NCBI GenBank assembly: GCA_900542035.1
Contig: UQMJ01000013.1
Location: forward strand, 3,309 to 67,308
Origin: an uncultured Clostridium sp.
GTDB lineage: Bacteria; Bacillota; Clostridia; Lachnospirales; Lachnospiraceae
Length of the DNA: 64,000 bases
Reading direction: 5' to 3'
Shown here: positions 24,656-32,801 of the stretch, piece by piece
Layout of the letters: each line of letters opens with the position of its first letter
Position numbering within the stretch: position 1 is the first letter of the stretch
Translations under genes and position numbers: made by a program
The notes under the pieces: model-generated
Seen by the model: only the letters and a program-made list of their open reading frames with translations
Databases searched by the model: none
Told to the model about the DNA's origin: nothing

Positions 24656-25291
24656 TCAGAATTTCCCTCGTAATTCAATAACTTTCCCTATGATACGGAC
24701 AGGTTTTGAAATAACTTCCTCTGTGCTAAAAAACATCGGATCATAAGATGGATTGATAGATATCAGTTCGATTCCATCCCTATATTTTCGAAGACGCTTA
24801 CAAGTAGCTTCATTACCGTTAACGGTTGCAATAACGATTTCACCGCTTTCCGCATCGTCTTGTTGCCGGACGATTACTACATCGCCCTCGCAAATCCTGG
24901 GTTCCATAGAATTACCATGTATTTTCAGACCGAAGAATGTTCCGGTAGCTGCCATGTCTTCAGAGATTTCTTCCGTATCTATGATATCTTCCACAGCTTC
25001 AATCGGAATCCCAGCGGCCACACGTCCCAGGACTTTAATGGTAACGCCTTTTTTCTTTTCCTTACTGCCTCCAGGAATGGGGGAAACGTTGTTATCCCAG
25101 CCCATGAGGTAAGCAGGGGAACATTCAAGAATTTTCGCCATTTCTCCTATTATAGAACGTTTAATATTTTCTACACGTCCATTTTCGTATTTAGCTATAG
25201 CTGATTTTTGAAGCCCTAATCGTTGTGCTAGTTCTTCTTGTGTATATCCCATGGCTAATCTACGCTCTTTAATTATTTCTGCCATACCCAT
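24656..25291 (-). CDS. Prophage repressor, XRE HTH plus S24/LexA-type peptidase domain
   Basis: 211 residues from ATG 25291 (GGAGG eight bases upstream; a longer frame lacks a ribosome site). N-terminal HTH: MGYTQEELAQRLGLQKSAIA. C-terminal S24 domain: cleavage-region AAGIP, catalytic Ser in HGNSMEPRICEGDVVIV, catalytic Lys region GNEATCKRLRKYRDG. It should keep the prophage silent and self-cleave after RecA activation. It lies opposite the rightward early promoter and probably co-transcribes the downstream cassette. Confidence 0.9.
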   Translation of the reverse strand: MGMAEIIKERRLAMGYTQEELAQRLGLQKSAIAKYENGRVENIKRSIIGEMAKILECSPAYLMGWDNNVSPIPGGSKEKKKGVTIKVLGRVAAGIPIEAVEDIIDTEEISEDMAATGTFFGLKIHGNSMEPRICEGDVVIVRQQDDAESGEIVIATVNGNEATCKRLRKYRDGIELISINPSYDPMFFSTEEVISKPVRIIGKVIELRGKF

Positions 25292-25394
25292 AGGTATTAC
25301 CTCCATGTATGTTTTACGTGTCTTAATTTTACTACATATTGCGACTAAACGCAAGGAAAATATAAAAAAGTGTCTTAAAAATCACAAAAGTTTG

Positions 25395-25444
25395 TTGACA
25401 GAAGAAATAAAGGGTGTTATAGTAATGGTGTCTAAATTAGACAC
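25395..25444 (+). promoter_or_regulatory. Rightward early promoter with palindromic operator
   Basis: TTGACA (25395-25400), 17-bp spacer, TATAGT (25418-25423), near consensus. GTGTCTAA-A-TTAGACAC (25428-25444), a 17-bp palindrome, covers the start point. Half-sites GTGTCTTAA occur upstream near 25319 and 25370, and TTGCG/CGCAA near 25340-25355. This looks like the immunity operator region. Confidence 0.8.
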
Positions 25445-25461
25445 AAATGGAGGTGAGAAAG

Positions 25462-25704
25462 TTGAATAAGAATTTGTTAGAGTCGGTAATGAAATTGCAT
25501 GGAGACACAGGAACTATATTAGCACAATTCTTAGGTATTGCTAGAAGTACATTTTCAGCGAAAATCAATGAAACAAATGGAGCTGAATTTACTCAAGGGG
25601 AAATATCTAAGATAAAAATAAGATATGCATTAAAACCAGAAGAAGTAGATAATATTTTTTTTGACTCAAAAGTGTCTAAAATAGACACAAAAAAGCCATC
25701 ATAA
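25462..25704 (+). CDS. Cro-like small DNA-binding protein
   Basis: 80 residues from TTG 25462, five bases after GGAGGTGA. The ATG at 25447 overlaps the operator and lacks a ribosome site. The compact HTH (ILAQFLGIARSTFSAKINET) fits Cro or DUF739-type regulators of clostridial phages. It is the first gene after the early promoter and probably turns down the repressor. A second operator copy lies inside its 3' end. Confidence 0.7.
   Translation: MNKNLLESVMKLHGDTGTILAQFLGIARSTFSAKINETNGAEFTQGEISKIKIRYALKPEEVDNIFFDSKVSKIDTKKPS
25672..25688. promoter_or_regulatory. Second immunity operator inside the cro-like gene
   Basis: GTGTCTA-AAA-TAGACAC repeats the operator at 25428-25444 with one changed arm position each side. 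It lies before the stop of the cro-like gene and near the leftward gene end at 25724. Confidence 0.6.
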
Positions 25705-25723
25705 AGATGGGATAGTAGAAGAA

Positions 25724-26668
25724 CTATGATTCAATGAGATGATTTTCAACTAAAAAGTTTTTAGTATAATCATAAACTTTTGAGGTTTTATATCTGCGGT
25801 CAATTTTTTTTTGAAAGATGTATTGCTCTATTGTGTTGTAAGGAAGTTTTATTATTGCTTTCGTCATTTCATGGTTTTGAATACATTCTTCAGCAAAATT
25901 AGAAAAAACTTGATGATATGGAGAAGTTTCAGGAATATCTATTTGCTGATTAGAAAGAGAGCAGTAAACGAGGTAACACCAAAAAGATAACTTTTCTTTC
26001 ACACTTAGATAATTAAACAACTCTGTTAGTGCGTATTTATAACCACAATATGGAGAAGTAAATGCTTTATGTTTGGCAAGGAGTAAGCGAATGTTATTAG
26101 ACGCTAAATCCATAGAATCATAGTTTTTTTGCTTGCCAATAAGACAAAGTAGATCATTGTCGGTTAATGAAGGGATAATAGGTATATTAAATTCCTTTGC
26201 AAGTTCAAGTCTGTATTCTGTGGGAGGAGAATCAAATCCAGAGTCAAAAGTAGTGGAAACTGTAACAGGAGGCAAAAGGGCAGAGATGGAAATAATTTCA
26301 GATTCAGGAGTATTTTCTGCCACAACTATTGATTTTGTTTGCATGCGATTAGTATCAGGATTTTTACCTTTCACTTTATATTCGTGAAATCGTATGCGTC
26401 CAGAGATATCGGGCAGAGCTAATGGTTCATAAGTGGTGTCATCTCTGTATGTATGCATTTGTATAGAAGTGTTTACGGTATATACGGAATTTGAAGGCAT
26501 AGAATTAGGAGAGCTTGTAGAAGTAGATTCAACTTCTTTAAGATGAAAGGTTTCATCATCAGATTCATATGTGTGCATAGGATAGTGTTCAGATATTCCA
26601 AAGCGATTAATTGTTCTGATAATCAAAAAAAATATAATAGCAACAATGATAAAACATACAATTCCCAT
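25724..26668 (-). CDS. Membrane-anchored protein of unknown function in the immunity region
   Basis: 314 residues from ATG 26668. The first 20 residues form one membrane helix (GIVCFIIVAIIFFLIIRTI), then a Ser/Thr-rich linker and a globular C-terminal half (EYRLELAKEFNIPIIPSLTD onward). No family is recognised. It is leftward inside the otherwise rightward early region, so it has its own promoter and may be expressed in the lysogen. Such single-helix anchored proteins next to repressors often act in superinfection exclusion, but that is inference only. Confidence 0.7.
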   Translation of the reverse strand: MGIVCFIIVAIIFFLIIRTINRFGISEHYPMHTYESDDETFHLKEVESTSTSSPNSMPSNSVYTVNTSIQMHTYRDDTTYEPLALPDISGRIRFHEYKVKGKNPDTNRMQTKSIVVAENTPESEIISISALLPPVTVSTTFDSGFDSPPTEYRLELAKEFNIPIIPSLTDNDLLCLIGKQKNYDSMDLASNNIRLLLAKHKAFTSPYCGYKYALTELFNYLSVKEKLSFWCYLVYCSLSNQQIDIPETSPYHQVFSNFAEECIQNHEMTKAIIKLPYNTIEQYIFQKKIDRRYKTSKVYDYTKNFLVENHLIES

Positions 26669-26705
26669 ACTATATACCCCCTTGGTAAGTAATTGATAAA
26701 TCTAA

Positions 26706-26755
26706 TTACAGTATAAAGTAGAGGGGCGAGAAGGACAACAGTATATTTTAAGGGA
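26706..26755 (+). repeat. Diverged 50-bp direct repeat, copy 1
   Basis: Starts TACAGTATA and contains AGAGGGG and ACAACAG. It aligns along its length at roughly three-quarters identity with 27672-27720. Both copies precede small early genes, so they may carry promoter or antiterminator signals. Confidence 0.5.
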
Positions 26756-26807
26756 TTATATACAAAGAAAGCCCTGTTAAAAGATGGCAGAGGAAGGAGG
26801 AAAAGGA

Positions 26808-27443
26808 ATGTGGATTTCAAAAAAGAGATGGGAAGCTTTAGAGAAGAGAGTTGCTAGTCTTGAGGTACAAGTTCTAGGCCAGCAGAAAACAGATAGATTT
26901 GCACTCAAAGAAATATTGAGAGAGTTAAAGAAGATCAATATGGATGTGAAATTAATCCATATGTCACAAAAACCGATTGCTCTCAACAATGGAACGCAGA
27001 AAACTATCTGGAAAGAAGATAAGTTCTTGGAAAATGAGAATAATCAGAGTCCTTGCAAGTCGAAAGACTGTGTGGAGCTTCAATGGGAAATTCTGATGGA
27101 GCTAAAAGATATTTCCACTACTTTAACCCAGATAAGCGGAGAGAAACCTATTTTTTTTGAATGTAGGCCAACAGAAAGCGAAAAGCAAGCAAAATGGGAT
27201 GAAGAAAATAATCACGTAAAAAGAGCGTGTGAACATTATGGAATCTCTGACGAGGAACAAAGAAAGGGATTCCTGTTATTCAAAACCAGAGATGAATTAT
27301 TCCGGCTGCTATATGGAGTTAATGCCATGCAATTGCAAACGTCCAGTAAAAGATTCAGCGCCACAATCCACTATGACGCTGAATGGGAAGATTGGGCTAT
27401 CACGATTGATGAATATGACACCAATCAGGAAGGTAAAGTTTAG
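26808..27443 (+). CDS. Phage early protein, coiled-coil N-terminus, unknown
   Basis: 211 residues from ATG 26808, seven bases after AAGGAGGA; an in-frame ATG at 26784 has no ribosome site. The N-terminal 60 residues are heptad-like (EALEKRVASLEVQVLGQQ). The C-terminal part is acidic and mixed, ending DEWAITIDEY-like (EDWAITIDEYDTNQEG). No family recognised. It sits between the immunity region and a run of tiny genes. Confidence 0.65.
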   Translation: MWISKKRWEALEKRVASLEVQVLGQQKTDRFALKEILRELKKINMDVKLIHMSQKPIALNNGTQKTIWKEDKFLENENNQSPCKSKDCVELQWEILMELKDISTTLTQISGEKPIFFECRPTESEKQAKWDEENNHVKRACEHYGISDEEQRKGFLLFKTRDELFRLLYGVNAMQLQTSSKRFSATIHYDAEWEDWAITIDEYDTNQEGKV

Positions 27444-27725
27444 GATAGGGAGAGGGATCCGTCCAACATATATCTATGCTTTGGTAAATGCATTGGGGTG
27501 GCATACCAAAACTTGTTGGATTTACCCCAACCAGCCAACCGGATGAAGAAAATTTTTCACTAATTTTAAAACGTTGCGGTTGTGGGACGTCAGTATCAAA
27601 TGTAATGCGAAAACATACTCCCAAAATAAACAGCTCCTTTCTTTTGTACTCGGCCTGGCGGGGCCTGTAAGTACAGTATAGGACAGAGGGGTAGAAAGAA
27701 CAACAGGATATTTCAAGGAGGCACC
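27444..27725. other. 282-bp gap with second 50-bp repeat copy
   Basis: No frame with a ribosome site is seen. It includes repeat copy 2 (27672-27720), whose right end supplies the AAGGAGG for the next gene. A short open frame at 27488-27670 has no ribosome site and no recognised product. Confidence 0.5.
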
Positions 27726-27902
27726 ATGAAAGAAATTTTAGTACCAGCAATTACATCTTTGTTTGTATCAGCAGTTTATTGCAGGATATCAGCTGATTGG
27801 ACGTTCAAAATAATAGATGATTACGTAAAAGAAGTAGTTGAAATAGCAAAAAAATCAATCAGAGACAGAGCAGAAAGACAGGATTTTCATTCCAGCTTTT
27901 GA
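27726..27902 (+). CDS. Small phage protein with N-terminal hydrophobic segment
   Basis: 58 residues from ATG 27726 with AAGGAGG six bases upstream. Residues 3-20 (EILVPAITSLFVSAVY) are hydrophobic, then a basic helix. It may be a small membrane protein. No homology recognised. Confidence 0.6.
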   Translation: MKEILVPAITSLFVSAVYCRISADWTFKIIDDYVKEVVEIAKKSIRDRAERQDFHSSF

Positions 27903-27979
27903 CTGGGAGGGGTAAGTGGCAAAAGTCTGTAATTTCAGACAAGTAGCCGCACATAATCTAACAAAAAGGGGGTTATTCC

Positions 27980-28126
27980 ATGAAAGAAATTAAGATCGAA
28001 AATTACATAGAGATCAATGGGAAAGACATCCCGATAGAAAAATTAACAGAAGAGGAACGCAAGCATATTGCTGAAAAACTCCAGGACAAAATGATGCTTG
28101 CTGTAGGTTTCAAGAAAGTAGGCTGA
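27980..28126 (+). CDS. Small phage protein, 48 residues
   Basis: ATG 27980 after AAAGGGGG. Charged, helical sequence (KIENYIEINGKDIPIEKLTE). No family recognised; accepted for its ribosome site and fit in the early gene row. Confidence 0.55.
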   Translation: MKEIKIENYIEINGKDIPIEKLTEEERKHIAEKLQDKMMLAVGFKKVG

Positions 28127-28181
28127 TAAGGCCGGAGCCGCCTTAAGGCGGCGAGGCAGGACAAGCTTAGGGAGAACAAAA

Positions 28182-28427
28182 ATGAGACATGAAAAAGAAA
28201 TAAAAGCATATGCAGCGTTAAAATACCCCGACTGTCATCTTGTTTTTACGGGAGAAGATAGTGCTGTAGTCATTCCAGAAGAGGGAAAAATGGTTCAAAT
28301 CAAATTCCGGAAAAAGAAACAATTTTCCTGGGTTCGCTTGGTTGACTGGATGGTTCCGGCAGTCATATGGTTCTGGGAATTGTTATTCCTGGGCGCATTT
28401 CTGGCAGATTTTGTTTTCAAAATTTAG
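28182..28427 (+). CDS. Small phage membrane protein
   Basis: 81 residues from ATG with GGGAG upstream. A soluble N-terminal half is followed by a C-terminal membrane helix (MVPAVIWFWELLFLGAFLA). Unknown role. Confidence 0.6.
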   Translation: MRHEKEIKAYAALKYPDCHLVFTGEDSAVVIPEEGKMVQIKFRKKKQFSWVRLVDWMVPAVIWFWELLFLGAFLADFVFKI

Positions 28428-28529
28428 AAAAAAGGCTGCTAGTAGTGTCAGATGTAAAACGGAATCGAAAGAACACCAGGGAGTGACATACGGGATTCTA
28501 ATAAACAAAGAGATGGAAAATGAAAAAAA

Positions 28530-28557
28530 GCGCCCAGTCGCTGTAACGACTGGGCGC
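28530..28557. other. Perfect hairpin upstream of the rep-like gene
   Basis: GCGCCCAGTCG / CGACTGGGCGC, 11-bp stem and 6-base loop, with an A tract on its left. A smaller GGTGT/ACACC hairpin follows at about 28559-28574. The 278-bp gap 28428-28705 holds no convincing gene. It could be a leftward terminator or, given the HUH protein next door, a nicking origin. Confidence 0.5.
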
Positions 28558-28705
28558 AAGGTGTACATGACACCAAAATACCTACATATATAGTATCATG
28601 TGCAACTTAAAAAATCAAGAGAAATCGAGAGATTAAGCGGATTTTCTGCCGGCTTAACTAACTCGATAAAAGGACTAAACTTAGAACCTCTAAGGAGACT
28701 AAAAA

Positions 28706-29494
28706 GTGCACAGGTACAGACAGATAACATACAGGTTAAAAAACAGCATAGAGGTCATTAAATGCATCCCCGCGGCCTACCGGAAAGGACAGGAGAGAGG
28801 GGAACGTATCCGCCCAAAAACCAAAGAGGAAATGAAAAGGGCGAATATGCAGCAAGCAGCCAGGAAACTGGCTAGGAAGATTAACGCCAATTTCTCTCCT
28901 GGGGATTATCACTTAATACTGACCTATAAGAGAGCGCCGGATAAGTGGACGGCTCATGGGAATCTGAAAAACTTCCTAAAATCTCTCAGAAAAGCCTATA
29001 AGAGAGCCAGAGGGGAATTGAAATACATAGCCATGACGGAATACAAGGGAAAAAGAGTCCATCATCATCTGGTAATCAATAACATCCAGATGGAGGGAAG
29101 AACGGTTCCAGGGACAATCCGGTCTCTCTGGAAACTCCATGGGGGAATCCAGCTCATCTCCTTGTATGATTCTGGGGAATACTCCGAACTTGCCAGCTAT
29201 CTGATCAAGGAAACGGAAGAGACCTTCCGAGAAGAGGACAGCCCTTTCAAACAACGCTATAGCTGTAGCCGAAATCTAATCACACCAGAACCGAAAGTGG
29301 AAGACAAAGAAGTAAAACATACCTGGCGAAAGACCCCGAAGCCGCCGCCAGGGTATTACATTAAACCGGATAGCCTATATAACGGTTTCGACAAGATGGG
29401 TTATCGCTATCAGAGATATATATTAATCCGTCTCAATCCAGATGGGGAAAACTGGGATGAAAACTGGTCATACGAAGAGTATTGGCCGGACTGA
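28706..29494 (+). CDS. HUH-endonuclease Rep-like protein
   Basis: 262 residues from GTG 28706 with AAGGAGA upstream. It contains a His-rich metal motif RVHHHLVIN near residue 117 and a Tyr-Lys motif ASYLIKE near 163, the order of rolling-circle initiators (motifs 2 and 3). YHLILTYKRAPD upstream fits motif 1. Such proteins nick an origin and start strand displacement. P2-like phages replicate this way, which would suit the P2-type tail here. Classification is by motif only. Confidence 0.75.
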   Translation: MHRYRQITYRLKNSIEVIKCIPAAYRKGQERGERIRPKTKEEMKRANMQQAARKLARKINANFSPGDYHLILTYKRAPDKWTAHGNLKNFLKSLRKAYKRARGELKYIAMTEYKGKRVHHHLVINNIQMEGRTVPGTIRSLWKLHGGIQLISLYDSGEYSELASYLIKETEETFREEDSPFKQRYSCSRNLITPEPKVEDKEVKHTWRKTPKPPPGYYIKPDSLYNGFDKMGYRYQRYILIRLNPDGENWDENWSYEEYWPD

Positions 29495-29504
29495 GGGAGG
29501 AACT

Positions 29505-29873
29505 ATGGAAGTAGATGTTGAAATCCGCGCAAACACCAGTAATTACTGGGCGTTGCTGACATTTGTGGATAAGTCTGGACAAGTCCACACCAAAGAAATC
29601 AACGAAGAACATAAGGGAACAATCAACGGTAATTATCTGACCGCCTTGATTAAGGCTTATGAAGCTCTGAACCGTCCTTGCATGGTTACGGTCTACGCTG
29701 ATTCCGACTATATCGTGGCATCATTTCAGAATGGATGGGTGGATTCCTGGATGCGTCACAACTGGAAGAATGCGAAAGGCCGCACAGTCCGGAATGTGGA
29801 ACTGTGGCAGGAGCTGAAACAGGCCATGCGCCCTCATTCATCCAGATTCATATACCGGAAGGAGAAGAAATAA
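29505..29873 (+). CDS. RNase H-like fold protein
   Basis: 122 residues from ATG 29505 (GGGAGG upstream). The pattern VTVYADSDYIVASFQNGWVD, then W....N..GRTVRNVELWQEL, matches the second half of RNase HI, including the Asp of TDSxY and the N.dLW helix. The first catalytic Asp is not obvious in the shortened N-terminus. It might remove RNA primers or be a structural homologue. It overlaps the next gene by one base. Confidence 0.65.
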   Translation: MEVDVEIRANTSNYWALLTFVDKSGQVHTKEINEEHKGTINGNYLTALIKAYEALNRPCMVTVYADSDYIVASFQNGWVDSWMRHNWKNAKGRTVRNVELWQELKQAMRPHSSRFIYRKEKK

Positions 29874-30160
29874 TGAAAAGTATTATGTACCCGAAGGGCT
29901 GCCATACCTGTTTTCTGTGCGGCAGAGACGGGGAAACCGAAGAACACCATATATTCTATGGAACTGCGAACCGGAAACTGTCAGAAAAATACGGGCTGAA
30001 AGTAAGATTGTGTCCAGACTGCCATAGAGCCGGAAAAATCGGCATCCATGGCGGCAACCGCGAAGCAGATTTGCAGCTGAAACAGGCCGGACAGCAGGCA
30101 TTTGAAAAAAAGCACCCAGAACTTGGTTTTATCGCCGTATTTGGGAGGAATTACTTATAG
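29873..30160 (+). CDS. HNH-like zinc protein of phage replication region
   Basis: 95 residues from ATG 29873 overlapping the preceding stop. Two CxxC knuckles (CHTCFLCGRDG and CPDCHRAG) flank EEHHIFYGTANRK, the layout of small phage HNH/recombination endonucleases (lambda NinG / Nin-region type). It could cut branched DNA or serve packaging. Family assignment is tentative. Confidence 0.65.
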   Translation: MKSIMYPKGCHTCFLCGRDGETEEHHIFYGTANRKLSEKYGLKVRLCPDCHRAGKIGIHGGNREADLQLKQAGQQAFEKKHPELGFIAVFGRNYL

Positions 30161-30399
30161 ATAACTTAACAGAAGCCTGGAACAATGCCAGGAGTATAGA
30201 ATCTCTTCCGGAAGAAGAAAACATAAGCCGGATAGGGGAAATCCGGAAAGAAAACCGGATATATGTCTTGTATCAGTCTGCATCCGGATATTGGTACAAG
30301 ACAGAAATTATAGTAGACGGCCATAGGCTCACAGAAGCAGAGGCTGTCTTCAGAAAGATGGTACGCCGCAAGGCTTATCATAGACGTACTTATCATTAA
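30157..30399 (+). CDS. Small phage protein with no canonical start codon visible
   Basis: An 80-codon protein-like frame (AWNNARSIESLPEEENISRI, IYVLYQSASGYWYK) ends at 30399. GGGAGG (30143-30148) points at ATA 30157. No ATG, GTG or TTG follows in frame before the conserved-looking text. It may start at ATA, be translationally coupled to the overlapping stop of the preceding gene, or carry a sequence error. Confidence 0.5.
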   Translation: MDNLTEAWNNARSIESLPEEENISRIGEIRKENRIYVLYQSASGYWYKTEIIVDGHRLTEAEAVFRKMVRRKAYHRRTYH

Positions 30400-30473
30400 G
30401 CGGGACTAATATGTCACAGTGCCATTGGGAGGGAGTGACCGTCCTCCCTTGGTGTCCCCAGAAAGGAAAAAAG

Positions 30474-30887
30474 ATGTTAAAAGACGAATTAGAGGAAATG
30501 AAAGAACATCCGGAAGGACTGAATACACAGATTGGAGCGTGCATCTTCTGCGGACAGATGGCGCGGATAGAAACCTTATCGCCATGGCCGGAGGAAAAAT
30601 GCAACGAAGCTGCGACAGAATTGTGTGATTGTGCTGAGGCGAAAACATACGTCTACAAAAAAAGAAGGCTGGAAAAAGCTTGCAGATCCATAGAAGAGCA
30701 GTTCAGAAGCCAGGAAAAGACGATCAGAGATATACTACGACAGCTGGCCGCGTTAATCGTGGACAGCAGACTGGAAAGCGCCACTGTAAAAATTAATGGA
30801 GAGCTGAAGGCGAAGATTTCATTAACTGCCAAGGGCAGCGTAAAAGTAGAGAAAATCCAGACTAAGAAAACAGCAGAGGAAGTCTGA
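30474..30887 (+). CDS. Phage protein with N-terminal Cys cluster
   Basis: 137 residues from ATG 30474, which has AAAGGA upstream; an in-frame ATG at 30411 has none. CIFCGQM and ELCDCAEA give four Cys suited to zinc. The C-terminal half is helical and basic. No family recognised. Confidence 0.6.
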   Translation: MLKDELEEMKEHPEGLNTQIGACIFCGQMARIETLSPWPEEKCNEAATELCDCAEAKTYVYKKRRLEKACRSIEEQFRSQEKTIRDILRQLAALIVDSRLESATVKINGELKAKISLTAKGSVKVEKIQTKKTAEEV

Positions 30888-30904
30888 TTGAAAAGGAGAA
30901 TAGA

Positions 30905-31048
30905 ATGGGAATAACGAAGAAAATGAGACAGATGACCTGCGTTCATCGCTTAAAAAAGCAGTATGACCGCAAAACAGGAACCTATGTATACCGGTGTGTT
31001 ATCTGCGAAGCAAGATTCGCTAGGGCGGGAAGGATGAAGATAATGTGA
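30905..31048 (+). CDS. Tiny putative zinc-finger protein
   Basis: 47 residues from ATG 30905 after AAAGGAG. TCVHRL and YRCVICEARF provide a Cys/His set. Its TGA overlaps the GTG of the next gene. Confidence 0.5.
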   Translation: MGITKKMRQMTCVHRLKKQYDRKTGTYVYRCVICEARFARAGRMKIM

Positions 31049-31822
31049 AATACATAGCCTCATGGTCTGGAGGTAAGGACAGCACAGCCAGTATCATTCT
31101 GGCACACGAGCATAATGAGTCTTTGGATTTGATTATTTTTTCAGAAGTCATGTTTGACGAAAATACCAGCGGCGAACTTCCAGAACATATTGATTTTATC
31201 AAGAACAAGGCGATTCCAAAGTTTGAGGAATGGGGATATGAGGTAAAAATTCTTCATTCACAGAAAACTTACTTAGATTGTTTCCACCACATAGCAACTA
31301 AGGGAAAACGCATAGGAAAGAAACTGGGTTTTCCGATGTCGGGAAAGTGTTTAATAAATAGGGATTGCAAAATGCCACAGATAAGAAAATTCTTGAATGA
31401 AATAAATGAAGAATTTACCCAGTATATAGGAATTGCTGTTGATGAACCGGTCAGAATGGAACGTATTGTAAATTCCGGGAACAAAGTATCTTTGCTTGAA
31501 AAGTATGGATATACAGAGCAAATGGCATTCGAGTTGTGCGAGAAATATGACCTTTTATCCCCGATATACGATTTTGCACCTAGGGGGGGGCTGTTGGTTC
31601 TGCCCTAATGCAAGATATGCGGAGTTAAAACATCTTAGAACCAATCATAGGAACTTATGGGATAAACTGCTTGAATTGGAGAATGAGCCGGACTTAATCG
31701 GTAATATGTGGAACACTCTGACGAAAACCAAAATACATGACTGGGAGGAACGGTTCTTCTGGGAAGAACAGCAGATGACAATATTTGATTTTGAGAGGAT
31801 GAGGGAAAATGCAGATTTTTGA
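31045..31822 (+). pseudogene. Second PAPS-reductase-like protein, frameshifted at a G8 tract
   Basis: GTG 31045 begins with KYIASWSGGKDSTASIILAH, a PP-loop nucleotide site. The frame ends at 31608, just after eight consecutive G (31583-31590). One frame over, the protein continues GGCWFCPNARYAELK and runs to 31822. With seven G the gene would be 777 bp, 258 residues, ending in a Cys motif typical of phage PAPS-reductase-like proteins. It may be a real mutation, slippage-driven variation, or a homopolymer read error. It is distinct from the IbrA-like gene at 20735. Confidence 0.8.
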
Positions 31823-32498
31823 GAACGCGGACTGTATGGAAGGAATGAAACAATATCCAGACAAGTATTTCGACCTTGCCATTGTCGACCCACCTTACTT
31901 CTCTGGCCCAGAGCGCCGCAAATACTACGGCAGGAAAATAAGCCCAATAGGAGTACAGCGTTTCTATAGACCTTCGGCAAACTGGGAAATACCAGGGGAA
32001 GAATATTTCCGCGAACTGGTACGGGTATCAAAACATCAGATTGTATGGGGCTGCAACTATTTTCTCTATCATTTTGGCCCAGGCCGGATTGTCTGGGATA
32101 AGTGCAACGGAAATAGCAGCTTTTCCGATTGCGAAATTGCTTTCTGCAGCTTGCATGATTCTGTCCGTCTGTTCCGGTATATGTGGAACGGAATGATGCA
32201 AGGGAAATCCATTGAAGAAGGCTGGATTCAGCAAGGCAATAAAAAACTCAATGAAAAGCGAATCCATCCAACCCAGAAACCAGTCAACCTCTATCGCTGG
32301 TTAATCCAGAAGTACGTACAGCCAGGATGGAAGATATTAGATACTCATGTAGGAAGTGCAAGCAGTCTAATCGCCTTCGAAGAAGCAGGACTTGACTATG
32401 TGGGATATGAGATTGACCCAGCAAGGTACCATGCAGCTCGGCAGAGGCTGGAAGAACACAGAGCACAATTAACTCTGAGAGAGTGGGGAATAGAATGA
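31809..32498 (+). CDS. Phage DNA amino-methyltransferase (N6-adenine or N4-cytosine)
   Basis: 229 residues. Catalytic motif IV is VDPPYF (D27-Y30). The SAM-binding motif I appears late (ILDTHVGSASSLIAFEEAG), giving the circularly ordered beta-class layout. HPTQKPVNLYRWLIQKY precedes it. It would methylate phage DNA against host restriction; no cognate nuclease is nearby. It overlaps its neighbours on both sides. Confidence 0.9.
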   Translation: MQIFENADCMEGMKQYPDKYFDLAIVDPPYFSGPERRKYYGRKISPIGVQRFYRPSANWEIPGEEYFRELVRVSKHQIVWGCNYFLYHFGPGRIVWDKCNGNSSFSDCEIAFCSLHDSVRLFRYMWNGMMQGKSIEEGWIQQGNKKLNEKRIHPTQKPVNLYRWLIQKYVQPGWKILDTHVGSASSLIAFEEAGLDYVGYEIDPARYHAARQRLEEHRAQLTLREWGIE

Positions 32499-32677
32499 GA
32501 CACAGGGAAAAAGAGGAAATAGACAGCCGCGAAAGACGAATGCAGATAGCACGGCAGGCGGAATTCAGAGAAATGATTCTCAGGCCAATACCAGACACCT
32601 GGTCAGCCAGGATGCCGGCATACTGCTATACAGAATTATGTCCGGACGCGGAACTGAGAGAACCGCCAGAACGGTAA
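32495..32677 (+). CDS. Small basic/acidic phage protein
   Basis: 60 residues from ATG 32495, overlapping the methyltransferase stop. Mostly charged helix then Pro-rich tail. Unknown. Confidence 0.5.
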   Translation: MRHREKEEIDSRERRMQIARQAEFREMILRPIPDTWSARMPAYCYTELCPDAELREPPER

Positions 32678-32801
32678 AAAGGAAGAGATAAAGAATAATA
32701 AAATATTCTTTCCTAAGCACGATAATTCGAGACTAGAAGAAGATATTGAGGTCTGCGAAACAGCGATTGAAGCACTGGAAAAAGAAATTATCCGTTCCCA
32801 C

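Noticed and set aside
27488..27670. Short rightward frame in the early-region gap
   Set aside because: No ribosome site, no recognisable protein features, and it ends inside the repeat region.
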